64,000 bases of DNA from Branchiibius sp. NY16-3462-2. Lineage in GTDB: Bacteria; Actinomycetota; Actinomycetes; Actinomycetales; Dermatophilaceae. Below, in pieces: positions 52,311 to 60,919 of this stretch; the first letter of the stretch is position 1; each line of letters starts with the position of its first letter. The translations under genes and the position numbers were made by a program. The notes under the pieces were generated by a model. The model saw nothing but the letters and a program-made list of their open reading frames with translations, did not search any database and was not told the DNA's origin. Where the stretch lies: positions 635,032-699,031 of the forward strand of contig NZ_LVCF01000001.1 of NCBI RefSeq assembly GCF_001594145.1, given 5' to 3'.

Positions 52311-55079
52311 TCAGGCCTTCTTGGCCGTCTTCTTCGCGGGTGCCTTCTTGGCCGTCTTCTTCGTCGCGGTCTTCTTCGCCGTCCGCTTGGTCGTGGCCTT
52401 CTTCACCGGTCCGCGCGCCCGCTTGTCGGCCAACAGCTCGAATCCCCGCTCGGGAGTGATGGTTTCGGGCTCGTCGTCCTTACGCAGGGTCGCGTTGGTC
52501 TCGCCGTCGGTGACGTAGGGACCGAACCGGCCGTCCTTCACCACCACCGGCTTGCCGGACACCGGGTCGTTGCCCAGTTCCTTCAACGGCGGCTTCGCGG
52601 CGGCCCGGCCACGCTGCTTGGGCTGGGCGTAGATTGCCTGTGCCTGCTCCAACGTGATGTCGAACAACTGCTGCTCGGTCTCCAGCGACCGCGAGTCCGT
52701 GCCCTTCTTCAGGTACGGCCCGTAACGACCGTTCTGGGCAGTGATCTCGACGTCCTTGCCCTCGTCGTCCTGCACGACACCGACCACCCGGGGCAGCGAC
52801 AGCAGACGCAGCGCCGTCTCCAGATCGATCGTGGCCAGGTCCATGTCCTTGAAGAGCGACGCCGTCCGCGGCTTGGGTCCGGTGGCCTTCTTCGTCTTCT
52901 TGGGAGCCTCTTCCGAAGCCGGCGGCGCGGGCAGCACCTCGGTCACGTAGGGGCCGTATCGGCCTGCGCGAGCGATGATTTCGTGCCCCGACTCCGGGTC
53001 GGTACCCAGCACGCGGCCGTCGTCATCGGAGGCTTCGAGCAACTCGCGCGCCTTGGCCGGGGTCATCTCATCCGGCGCGATGTCGTCAGTGATCGACACC
53101 CGCCGCGGATCCTTGGGCTCGCCCGTGACCTCACCGGTCGCCGGGTCGACGCCCGACGGCACCTCTTCCTCGATGTACGGCCCGTAGCGGCCGACGCGCA
53201 CCACGATGCCCTCACCGATCGGGATCGTCGAGATGGCCCGTGCGTCGATGTCCGGCAGGTGCTCGACCATCGCGCGCAGCCCGTCGCCGGGCTCCTTCTG
53301 GTCGCCGAAGTAGAACTGCGTCAGCCACGCCACCCGGTCGGCGTCGCCGGCGGCGATCCGGTCCAGGTCCTCCTCCATGGAGGCCGTGAAGTCGTAGTCG
53401 ACCAGGGAGGGGAAGTTCTCCTCCATCAGCCGGGTCACCGCGAACGCCAACCAGGTCGGGATCAGGGCGCTGCCCTTGCTGCGCACATAACCGCGGTCCT
53501 GGATCGTGCCGACCGTCGCGGCGTACGTCGATGGGCGGCCAATCCCCTTCTCCTCCAACGCCTTCACCAGAGTCGCCTCGGTGTAGCGCGGCGGCGGCAG
53601 CGTCTCGTGACCGTTGGCGATGGCCTCGTCCACGTCGAGGGCAACGCCCTCGGACAGCTTGGGCAGGCGGCGCTCTTCGTCACCGCCACCTTCGCGGGCG
53701 AGCACCTCGGTGTCGCGACCTTCCTCGTACGCCGCGAGGAAGCCCCGGAACGTAATGACGGTTCCGCTGGCGGTGAACTCCGCAGTCTGCGCAACACCGG
53801 AATCGGCAACGGGCACAGTCACTTTCACCGTCGCCGTCGAACCCGTCGCGTCCGCCATCTGCGACGCAACGGTCCGCTTCCAGATCAGCTCGTAGAGCGC
53901 GAACTCGTCGCCACGCAGTTCACCGGCCACCTGGGCCGGCGTCCGGAAGGTGTCTCCGGCGGGCCGGATCGCCTCGTGCGCCTCCTGGGCGTTCTTGGAC
54001 TTGCCGGCGTAGACGCGAGGCGAATCCGGAACGTACGCCGCGCCGTACAGGTCACGTGCCTGTGACCGGGCCGCGTTGATGGCCGAGGCGGACAGCGTGA
54101 CGGAGTCCGTACGCATGTAAGTGATGTAGCCGCCCTCGTAGAGGCGCTGCGCCACGCTCATCGCGTTCTTGCTGGACATCCGCAGTTTGCGGCTGGCCTC
54201 CTGCTGCAGCGTCGAGGTGATGAACGGCGCTCGCGGGCTTCTACGGTAGGGCTTCTCCGCGACCGACGACACCGTCGCCGTCGCGCTGGTGGCAACGCCG
54301 GCGACAGCCTGCGCCTGAGCCTCGGCAAGCTGAATGACCTTGTCGCTCTTGAGGTTTCCCAGGTCGTCGAAGTCGTTGCCGCGAGCGATTCGGCGGTCAT
54401 CCAGCGAGGTCAGCCGCGCGGTGAAGGACTCCTTCGCGCTGGACTGCGTGCTGAAGGTGCCGTCGACGTCCCAGTAGCTGGCGGCACGGAACGCCATCCG
54501 CTCGCGCTCGCGCTCCACCACCATGCGGGTCGCCACGGACTGCACCCGGCCACCGGACAGGCCCTGACGAACCTTGCGCCACAACACCGGTGAGACTTCG
54601 TAGCCGTAGAGACGGTCCAGGATCCGGCGGGTCTCCTGCGCATCCACGAGCCGGTCGTCCAGGTCGCGGGTGTTGTTGACCGCGCGCTGGATCGCTTCCT
54701 TGGTGATCTCGTGGAAGACCATCCGCTTGACCGGGACCTTGGGCTTGAGCACCTCGAGCAGGTGCCAGGCGATGGCCTCGCCCTCGCGGTCGTCGTCGGT
54801 TGCTAGCAGCAGTTCGTCGGAGTCCTTCAGCAGTCGCTTGAGCTCGGCGACCTTCTTCTTCTTGTCCGGGTAGACCTCGTAGTACGGCTCGAAACCGTCC
54901 TCGACGTTGACGGCGAACTTGCCGAACGGGCCCTTCTTCATGTCCGCCGGCAGGTCCCGGGGGGTCGGCAGATCCCGGATGTGCCCGATGCTGGCGTCGA
55001 CCACGTAATCGTTCCCGAGGTACTTGCCGATGTTGGCGACCTTGGAGGGCGACTCGACGATGACAAGTTTCTTTGCCAC
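52311..55079 (-). CDS. topA: DNA topoisomerase I (type IA)
   Basis: A 922-residue enzyme that relaxes negative supercoils. The Toprim domain has ESPSKV at 9-14 and DDDREGE at 95-101. The active-site Tyr321 lies in YITYMRTDS. C-terminal repeats with GRYGPY-type motifs replace the zinc fingers of E. coli TopA. The last 40 residues are Lys/Ala/Thr repeats (KKTAKKA), the actinobacterial basic tail that aids processivity. The GTG at 55079 has AGGAG five bases upstream. Confidence 0.96.
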   Translation of the reverse strand: MAKKLVIVESPSKVANIGKYLGNDYVVDASIGHIRDLPTPRDLPADMKKGPFGKFAVNVEDGFEPYYEVYPDKKKKVAELKRLLKDSDELLLATDDDREGEAIAWHLLEVLKPKVPVKRMVFHEITKEAIQRAVNNTRDLDDRLVDAQETRRILDRLYGYEVSPVLWRKVRQGLSGGRVQSVATRMVVERERERMAFRAASYWDVDGTFSTQSSAKESFTARLTSLDDRRIARGNDFDDLGNLKSDKVIQLAEAQAQAVAGVATSATATVSSVAEKPYRRSPRAPFITSTLQQEASRKLRMSSKNAMSVAQRLYEGGYITYMRTDSVTLSASAINAARSQARDLYGAAYVPDSPRVYAGKSKNAQEAHEAIRPAGDTFRTPAQVAGELRGDEFALYELIWKRTVASQMADATGSTATVKVTVPVADSGVAQTAEFTASGTVITFRGFLAAYEEGRDTEVLAREGGGDEERRLPKLSEGVALDVDEAIANGHETLPPPRYTEATLVKALEEKGIGRPSTYAATVGTIQDRGYVRSKGSALIPTWLAFAVTRLMEENFPSLVDYDFTASMEEDLDRIAAGDADRVAWLTQFYFGDQKEPGDGLRAMVEHLPDIDARAISTIPIGEGIVVRVGRYGPYIEEEVPSGVDPATGEVTGEPKDPRRVSITDDIAPDEMTPAKARELLEASDDDGRVLGTDPESGHEIIARAGRYGPYVTEVLPAPPASEEAPKKTKKATGPKPRTASLFKDMDLATIDLETALRLLSLPRVVGVVQDDEGKDVEITAQNGRYGPYLKKGTDSRSLETEQQLFDITLEQAQAIYAQPKQRGRAAAKPPLKELGNDPVSGKPVVVKDGRFGPYVTDGETNATLRKDDEPETITPERGFELLADKRARGPVKKATTKRTAKKTATKKTAKKAPAKKTAKKA

Positions 55080-55131
55080 TACTGCTCCTGTTCCTGGCGG
55101 ACACGTGCAGCGGATTCGTCGCTGCTCGGAC

Positions 55132-55147
55132 GTGCAACCGGTTGCAC
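55132..55147. promoter_or_regulatory. LacI-type operator-like palindrome GTGCAACCGGTTGCAC upstream of topA
   Basis: A perfect 16-base palindrome whose core TGCAACCGGTTGCA fits the LacI/GalR consensus TGNAANCGNTTNCA. It lies 53 bases upstream of the topA start, in the gap after the ClC gene. No LacI-family gene is in the window. Confidence 0.55.
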
Positions 55148-55184
55148 CGTAACCGTTCCGCGGCAAACGTGCCGCATCACCCCG

Positions 55185-56525
55185 TTATCTGGGCGTTGCG
55201 TCACTCGCGGACTGCCGTGCGGACTGCGCGACCAACCGGGCCCGCAACGTGTCGTAGATCGGCGCACTACGGACCAGGTTGGCGGCCAGGGTGGCAGCAG
55301 CCGTCGCCGCCAGCATCGGCACGGTCAGGCTGGTGGTGGCGGTCATCTCGACGACCAGGACCAGCCCGGTGAACGGCGCGCGGACGATCCCGGCGAACAG
55401 TGCCGCCATCCCCACAATCGCGAAGTTCTGCGCGACGCCACCACCCATGACGGTGCCGATGTCGGACAGCACGTGGTGGAACAGGACCCCCCAGATGGCC
55501 CCCAGAGCCAGCAGGGGCGCGAACAGGCCACCCGGCGTACCGGCAGCGTAGGAGACGGGGCCGGCGATGAAGCGGAAGATCAGATAGCCCGCGAGCACCG
55601 GCACCGAGAAGTAACTGCCGTTGAGCAGCAGCTGCGACAGGGTGTCGCCGCCGCCCACGGACAGCGGGTCGACCAGCAACGCGCAACCGATGAGGGCGCC
55701 GATACCGGCGGCGATGAACACCGGATCGATCCGGGGGATGCGGTCGGTGAACCTCAGGAGGCCGACGACCAGTTTGTTGTACGCCGCGCCGAGGAGACCC
55801 GTGAGCAGCCCGAAGATGGTGAAGATCACCAGGGAGACCACGGTCGGGGGCGCCAGCGGCGGGGTGTTGAAGTCGGGCTGGTCACCCAGGATGATCCGCG
55901 AACAGCCCACGGCGACGGCGCAGCTGAGCAGGGTGGTGAGTACGAGTCGGGTGCGGACCGTGCGCGTGACTTCTTCGAAGACAAACAGCGCGCCGCCGAT
56001 TGGAGCGTTGAACGCCACCGCCAGACCCGCACCGGCCAGGGCGGTCTGCAGCAGACGTACGTCGGTCTGCGGCAGCCGCGCGCGCCGCGCCGTCTCCGCG
56101 CCGAGAGTGGCGCCCATCTGCACGGTGGGGCCCTCGCGCCCGAGCACGAGCCCGGAACCGAGCGCGAGCACACCGCCGATGAACTTCACCGGCAGCAGCT
56201 TCAGCGGCGCCACGTCGGCCTCGTCGTGCCACACGGCTTCGACGTGCTGGACCCCGCTGCCGGCAGCCACGGGCACGAACTTCACCAGCAACCGGGCGAT
56301 CCCGGCCGCAGCGGCCGCGATCAGGATCGGCAGCAGCCAGGAGGGGAAACCGGTCTGCCGCACCCACTCGACCAGGTCGACCCGCAAGACCTCGGCCCGT
56401 TCGAGGCACCAGCGGAACGCGCCGCCGACGAAGCCGGTAAGCGCCCCCGCGATCGCCGCGAGCACACCGATGAAGATCAGGTCGAAGCCGCGCTTGGACT
56501 CGGCGTCTTCGGAGGCTTCGGGCAT
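55185..56525 (-). CDS. ClC-type chloride/proton antiporter
   Basis: A 446-residue membrane protein with many hydrophobic helices. The chloride-filter motifs are GSGVQ (89-93, usually GSGIP), GREGP (129-133) with gating Glu131, and GGLFAP near 345. An EE pair (184-185) matches the internal proton Glu of E. coli ClC-ec1, so it should be an antiporter and not a channel. It lies 12 bases after gadB on the same strand. Confidence 0.93.
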   Translation of the reverse strand: MPEASEDAESKRGFDLIFIGVLAAIAGALTGFVGGAFRWCLERAEVLRVDLVEWVRQTGFPSWLLPILIAAAAAGIARLLVKFVPVAAGSGVQHVEAVWHDEADVAPLKLLPVKFIGGVLALGSGLVLGREGPTVQMGATLGAETARRARLPQTDVRLLQTALAGAGLAVAFNAPIGGALFVFEEVTRTVRTRLVLTTLLSCAVAVGCSRIILGDQPDFNTPPLAPPTVVSLVIFTIFGLLTGLLGAAYNKLVVGLLRFTDRIPRIDPVFIAAGIGALIGCALLVDPLSVGGGDTLSQLLLNGSYFSVPVLAGYLIFRFIAGPVSYAAGTPGGLFAPLLALGAIWGVLFHHVLSDIGTVMGGGVAQNFAIVGMAALFAGIVRAPFTGLVLVVEMTATTSLTVPMLAATAAATLAANLVRSAPIYDTLRARLVAQSARQSASDATPR

Positions 56526-56537
56526 CGCGTCGGGCCG

Positions 56538-57956
56538 TTAGTGGTGGAACTGCACGTGGGTCTGTGTGGCGTGCGGCAGCGGCCCGTCGAGACTGTCCAG
56601 GAAGTCGACCTGGGTGCGCAGATCCTTCAACAGCGCGACGGCCAGGTCGTGGCTCAGCCCGTTGCGGACCACGATGCGCTGGACGACGACGTCGGTGAGG
56701 TCGTCCGGCATGGGATAGGCCGGGACTAGCCAGCCGTGAGCGCGCAGCCGGTCGGACAGGTCGTAGAGCGTCCAGTTGGCGGTGTGCCCCTGCTTCAGCC
56801 GCCACGCGAAGACCGGGATGTCGGAGCCGTCGTTCCACAACTCGAACGGGCCCATGGCACCGATCTCCTTGGCCAGGAACTGCGCGACATCCAGCGAGTT
56901 TTGCTGGACTCTCTGGTAGCCCTCGAAACCCAGCCGCAGGAACATGTAGTACTGCAGCAGCACCTGGGCGCCGGGCCGGGAGAAGTTCAGCGCGAAGGTC
57001 GGCATGTTCCCGCCGAGGTAGCTGACCGAGAAGATCAGTTCCTCCGGCAGCAACTCCTTCTGGCGCCACACCACCCAGCCCAGACCGGGGTAGACCAGTC
57101 CGTACTTGTGGCCGGAGGTGTTGATCGAGGCGACCCGCTCCAGCCGGAAGTCCCACTCCAGGTCGGGCTGGCAGAACGGAGCGATCATCGCGCCAGACGC
57201 CCCGTCGACGTGGATCGGGACGTCCACGCCGGTGTCGGCCTGGATCTGGTCCAGCTTCTTGGCGATCTCCGCCACCGGCTCGTAGGTGCCGGTGTAGGTC
57301 ACGCCCATGATCGCGACGACGCCGATGGTGTTCTCATCGACGTACTTCTCCAGTTCGTGTCCGTCGAGCTGTTGGTGCTCCTGGGTGATCGGCACGTAGC
57401 GGGGCTCGACCTCCCAGTAGTTACAGAACTTCTCCCACACGACCTGCACCGCCGAGGACATCACCAGGTTGGGCTTCTCGGTCGACTTGCCCGCCGCGCG
57501 ACGTGCGATCTGCCAGCGACGCTTGAGCGCCAACCCGCCCAACATGCAGGCCTCGGAGGAGCCGATGGTCGACGTACCGATAGCGCCCTCGGGATCCGGC
57601 GCGTTCCACAGATCGGCGAGCATCGTCCAGCAGCGGGTCTCGATCGCCGCGGTCTGCGGGTACTCGTCCTTGTCGATCATGTTCTTGTCGGCGGACTGCA
57701 GGTAGAGCCGGTTGGCCTGATCGTCCATCCAGGTGCCCACGAAGGTGGCCAGGTTCAGCCGCGCGTTGCCGTCGAGCATCGCCTCGTCGTGCACGATCTG
57801 GTAGGCGGTCTCAGGCAGCGACTCCTCCTGCGGCAGCCGGTTGGCCGGCAGTTCGGTGGCCTCCCCCGGCCGCGCGAAGACCGGGTTGACCGACACGCTG
57901 TCGCTCAGACCAACGCCGCGGCCGCGAAACTTGTGGGGGTCCTGTTCGGTGCTCAT
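56538..57956 (-). CDS. gadB: Glutamate decarboxylase
   Basis: A 472-residue PLP enzyme converting glutamate to GABA while consuming a proton. The PLP Lys284 is in SGHKYG, and HVDGASGAMIAPF and GSSEACMLGG are family motifs. The C-terminus ends with two His (VQFHH), as expected for the pH-gated tail of GadB-type enzymes. AGGTGG lies upstream of the ATG at 57956; the frame to 58076 is unsupported. It is followed by the ClC antiporter; no GadC glutamate/GABA exchanger is in the window. Confidence 0.95.
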   Translation of the reverse strand: MSTEQDPHKFRGRGVGLSDSVSVNPVFARPGEATELPANRLPQEESLPETAYQIVHDEAMLDGNARLNLATFVGTWMDDQANRLYLQSADKNMIDKDEYPQTAAIETRCWTMLADLWNAPDPEGAIGTSTIGSSEACMLGGLALKRRWQIARRAAGKSTEKPNLVMSSAVQVVWEKFCNYWEVEPRYVPITQEHQQLDGHELEKYVDENTIGVVAIMGVTYTGTYEPVAEIAKKLDQIQADTGVDVPIHVDGASGAMIAPFCQPDLEWDFRLERVASINTSGHKYGLVYPGLGWVVWRQKELLPEELIFSVSYLGGNMPTFALNFSRPGAQVLLQYYMFLRLGFEGYQRVQQNSLDVAQFLAKEIGAMGPFELWNDGSDIPVFAWRLKQGHTANWTLYDLSDRLRAHGWLVPAYPMPDDLTDVVVQRIVVRNGLSHDLAVALLKDLRTQVDFLDSLDGPLPHATQTHVQFHH

Positions 57957-58075
57957 CGGTCCACCTCTGTGTCGGTTGCAGGTAAGTCGATCGGCCGGGT
58001 TCCCGGCCCTGCCCAGAAACGTACCGCCAAGACCTGCGGGCGCTGACGGCAATCCACTGCCAAACCACTCCGACA

Positions 58076-58148
58076 ATTCTGAGGATTGTGAGGTTTTTGA
58101 GGATGCAGGTGTCCTACAGACCCTCAGAACGGTCGTCGTCCTCAGAAT
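58076..58148. repeat. Separated 10-base inverted repeat in the gadB-dioxygenase intergenic region
   Basis: ATTCTGAGGA at 58076-58085 and its exact complement at 58139-58148, with further GAGG/CCTC copies between. It can form a long imperfect stem or hold repeated binding sites. The rest of the 244-base gap (57957-58200) shows the gadB ribosome-binding site and the promoter of the dioxygenase gene. Confidence 0.45.
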
Positions 58149-58162
58149 CGTCGCCGCGACGT

Positions 58163-58180
58163 TAGTTGAATGTTTAACTA
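58163..58180. promoter_or_regulatory. MarR-type operator-like palindrome TAGTTGAATGTTTAACTA
   Basis: An imperfect palindrome (AGTTnAA half-sites) covering the expected -35 region of the dioxygenase gene. Its form resembles sites bound by MarR-family repressors. No MarR gene is nearby. Confidence 0.5.
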
Positions 58181-58188
58181 CTTTGCCC

Positions 58189-58194
58189 TACGCT
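58189..58194 (+). promoter_or_regulatory. Candidate -10 hexamer TACGCT for the dioxygenase gene
   Basis: TACGCT ends six bases before the ATG at 58201, with no ribosome-binding site. Confidence 0.5.
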
Positions 58195-58200
58195 TGAGCC

Positions 58201-58980
58201 ATGACCGATCAGCAGCCTGTCCTCTACCTCAGCCACGGCGCCCCTCCACTGGCCGACGACGCCACGTGGACCCGCGAACTCAAGGCGTGGGGTGACGAGC
58301 TGCCCAAGCCCGAGCAGATCCTGATCGTGTCGGCGCACTGGGAAGAGGCGCCGGTTGCGCTCAGCTCCACCACGGGCGCGCCGCTGGTCTACGACTTCTG
58401 GGGGTTCCCGCAGCGCTATTACGAGGTGAGGTACGACGCCCCGAACGCCCCAGCGCTCGCGGACTCCGTGACCAAACTGGTGGGTACTCACGTGCACCGC
58501 GACGAATCGCGCGGCCTCGACCACGGTGCCTACGTGCCGCTGAAGGAGATGTTCCCCGACGCGGACATCCCGGTACTGCAGATGTCGATGCCGACCCTCG
58601 ACCCGCAGACCCTCTACCGCCTCGGCCAGCAACTGGCCCCGCTGCGCGATGAGGGCACGTTGATCGTTGGCTCCGGATTCACCACCCACAACCTGCGGTG
58701 GTTCAACCCCCGCGTCACCCCGGACTACGCACCGCCAACGGCCAGTAGCGAATTCGACCACTGGGCCGCGGAGACGATGGCCAACGGCGACATCGACACC
58801 CTGATGGACTTCCTGGCGAAGGCTCCAGCCGCCCACGAGGCACACCCGCGCACCGAGCACTGGGCGCCGCTCTACGTCGCTCTCGGCGCCGCGTCAAAGG
58901 ATCCGGCCGAGGTCCGCAGCGTTATCGACGGCTTCTGGTTCGGCCTGAGCAAACGCTCCTGGCAGTTGACCGCCGCCTAA
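58201..58980 (+). CDS. Extradiol dioxygenase of the 4,5-DOPA dioxygenase (DODA/YgiD) family
   Basis: A 259-residue class III ring-cleavage-type enzyme. The metal ligands are His12 (LSHGAPP), His46 (SAHWE), and His108 (LDHGAY) or the later HWAPL His. E. coli YgiD opens DOPA; the natural substrate in soil and skin actinobacteria is unclear. It has a MarR-like operator and a leaderless promoter. It overlaps the convergent methyltransferase gene by four bases. Confidence 0.92.
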   Translation: MTDQQPVLYLSHGAPPLADDATWTRELKAWGDELPKPEQILIVSAHWEEAPVALSSTTGAPLVYDFWGFPQRYYEVRYDAPNAPALADSVTKLVGTHVHRDESRGLDHGAYVPLKEMFPDADIPVLQMSMPTLDPQTLYRLGQQLAPLRDEGTLIVGSGFTTHNLRWFNPRVTPDYAPPTASSEFDHWAAETMANGDIDTLMDFLAKAPAAHEAHPRTEHWAPLYVALGAASKDPAEVRSVIDGFWFGLSKRSWQLTAA

Positions 58981-60440
58981 CGGACGAGGAAGCCGTCCGC
59001 GATCAACGACCGGATCTTCGGCACCAGCGTGGACAACGAATCCACTTGCAGTAGTTGAGCAATCGCGTCCAGCGCCACTCCCGCGGTCAGCGACCCGTCG
59101 GCCACTGACACGTACGCCGCGAGCGCCGTGTCCATCGGAACCGTGAGTCCCAGCCCACCACCCTGCCGCAACCGGATGACCGACGGGTCGTCCGCGCCCG
59201 GCCGGCCGAACCGCTCCTCGGTGACGTCCGGCGCTACCTGCCAGGCGACCGCCAGCACGTCGTCATCCGTAGCCGATGCCAACCAAGTCCGCGCCGCCAG
59301 CCCCGCGTCGATCGTCGGCCCCATGGGCGAGGCGACCGAGCCATCGACGGCCACGAGGTCGATGAACGGTGTCCGCGGCGACGAAGGCTGCTGCAGCGTC
59401 ACAATCCCGAAACCAATGTGATCCACTTCGCGAGATGCGAAGTCGGAAAGCCATGCGGCGTAGAGGTTCTCGTAACCCACGGTCCCGGGAGCCGCGCCTC
59501 CGTCGCGAGCCCACAACTCGGCGTACTGCGCGGGGTCCTGGGTCTCCCGGAGGATCACCCACGCGTCCAGTCCGGTGGGTTCGATCCAGGAACGTACGAC
59601 GTCCTGCCAGTCCGCGCCGGTCGGCACCTCCCAGTTCGCGAGCAGTTGCGCGACGCCCCCCGGCGCGAGATGAGCCGGCAGCGACTGGATCAGGGTGCGC
59701 ACCAGCAAGTCCCCGACCATGCCGCCGTCGCGGTATTCGTACTCCGGAACGTCCGGTCGGCGCGGCGTGATCACGAACGGTGGATTGCTGACGATCAGAT
59801 CAAACTGTTGTCCCGCAACGGGTTCCAGCAACGAACCGCGGCGCAGATCCCAGGACAGATCGTTCAACGACGCGTTCAACGAGGCGAACCACAGCGCCCG
59901 CGACGACAGGTCCGTCGCAACGACGCGTGCGGCGTGCGTCGACAGATGTAACGCCTGGACACCGCAACCGGTCCCGAGATCGAGCGCCCGCGCGACCCTC
60001 CGCCGCGGAGTCCACGACGCCAGCGTCGTCGACGCACCGCCGATGCCGAGCACGTGGTCGGTCCGCAGTGGGGCACGCGTCGCCAACTCGGCCAGATCGG
60101 AGGCGACGAACCAGTCATGCTGCTCATCGGCGTACGGGCGCAGATCGACCAACGCGTTGACGGCCCCGTCCTCGGCCGTCACGAGCCCGAGGGAGACCAG
60201 CCCGGCCACTCCACAACGCGGCAGCGCGGCATCCACCAGGGCCAGTGGCACGGGCAGACCCAGCGTGAACAGCCGCACCAACGCCGCGATCCCGCCCCGT
60301 TCCCGCGTCGCGAGGTCCGCCGCGACCGGTTGCTCCCGCATCAAAGCGGCCGATGCCGCCGGCCCGAGGCAGGCCTGCACCGCGTCCACGGTGTAGGGCA
60401 GGCCGCGCAGGTCAGCGGCGAGCGCGGCGAGGAAGCTCAC
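58977..60440 (-). CDS. SAM-dependent methyltransferase (HemK/RlmG-like, small-domain fusion)
   Basis: A 487-residue protein. Residues 1-145 are a helical N-terminal domain. The methyltransferase core follows, with LDLGTGCG at 153-160 (SAM loop), and NPPF at 219-222, the motif of enzymes that methylate amide or base nitrogen in RNA or proteins. The C-terminal about 180 residues are variable. The GTG at 60440 overlaps the STAS gene stop as GTGA. The target is unknown. Confidence 0.87.
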   Translation of the reverse strand: MSFLAALAADLRGLPYTVDAVQACLGPAASAALMREQPVAADLATRERGGIAALVRLFTLGLPVPLALVDAALPRCGVAGLVSLGLVTAEDGAVNALVDLRPYADEQHDWFVASDLAELATRAPLRTDHVLGIGGASTTLASWTPRRRVARALDLGTGCGVQALHLSTHAARVVATDLSSRALWFASLNASLNDLSWDLRRGSLLEPVAGQQFDLIVSNPPFVITPRRPDVPEYEYRDGGMVGDLLVRTLIQSLPAHLAPGGVAQLLANWEVPTGADWQDVVRSWIEPTGLDAWVILRETQDPAQYAELWARDGGAAPGTVGYENLYAAWLSDFASREVDHIGFGIVTLQQPSSPRTPFIDLVAVDGSVASPMGPTIDAGLAARTWLASATDDDVLAVAWQVAPDVTEERFGRPGADDPSVIRLRQGGGLGLTVPMDTALAAYVSVADGSLTAGVALDAIAQLLQVDSLSTLVPKIRSLIADGFLVR

Positions 60441-60778
60441 GACAGCGCGGCGGTCGCTTCGCCGATGGTCGGGAAGATCCGGAACACCTTGTCCAGACCG
60501 GTGATCCCGAAGTTGCGCAGCAGCCGCTGATCGTCGGTCACCAGCACCAGGTCACCGCCGGCCGAACGGACCGCCTTCAGCCGCCCGACGAGCACCCCGA
60601 GCGCGGTGGAGTCCAGGAACGGCACCCGGCTCAGATCCACGACGTACGCCGGCCCGCCTTCCCCGACGGCGCGCACCAATTCCTCGCGCAAGCGAGCAGC
60701 CGTCGACACGTCGGCCTCACCGGCCAACGAGATCACCGTCACGCCCGGTCCCCCGTCGTCGGTCACCGAGATTTCCAC
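60437..60778 (-). CDS. STAS-domain anti-sigma factor antagonist
   Basis: A 113-residue single-domain protein of the SpoIIAA/RsbV type. The phosphorylatable Ser is in FLDSTALGVL, with VVDLSRV before it. GAGGA lies six bases before the GTG at 60778, while the in-frame GTG at 60784 has no spacing, so 60778 is chosen. No anti-sigma kinase or sigma gene is adjacent; the partner must lie elsewhere. Confidence 0.9.
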   Translation of the reverse strand: MEISVTDDGGPGVTVISLAGEADVSTAARLREELVRAVGEGGPAYVVDLSRVPFLDSTALGVLVGRLKAVRSAGGDLVLVTDDQRLLRNFGITGLDKVFRIFPTIGEATAALS

Positions 60779-60802
60779 GTTCACTCCTCAACGTCCTTCT
60801 GC

Positions 60803-60820
60803 GGTCCACGAGCGTGGACC
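60803..60820. promoter_or_regulatory. Palindrome GGTCCACG-AG-CGTGGACC
   Basis: A perfect 8-base inverted repeat with a 2-base centre, 25 bases upstream of the STAS gene, in the divergent region with the helicase. Its G+C-rich form could be an operator or a short hairpin. Confidence 0.4.
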
Positions 60821-60907
60821 GGCCCCCACGGGGATTCTCGCATTTTGATGAGCCGGCTTCCGAGGGTTCCCCGCAAGTCGGGCCCTGCCACCGTCACCCT
60901 CCGGGGT

Positions 60908-60913
60908 TACCGT
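60908..60913 (+). promoter_or_regulatory. Candidate -10 hexamer TACCGT for the helicase gene
   Basis: TACCGT ends exactly six bases before the ATG at 60920; this supports that start over the in-frame ATG at 60848. Confidence 0.5.
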
Positions 60914-60919
60914 GGCCGG

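Noticed and set aside
54981..56729. 582-codon plus-strand open frame
   Set aside because: It is antisense to the ClC gene, with Gln/Arg/Asp-rich composition typical of shadow frames.
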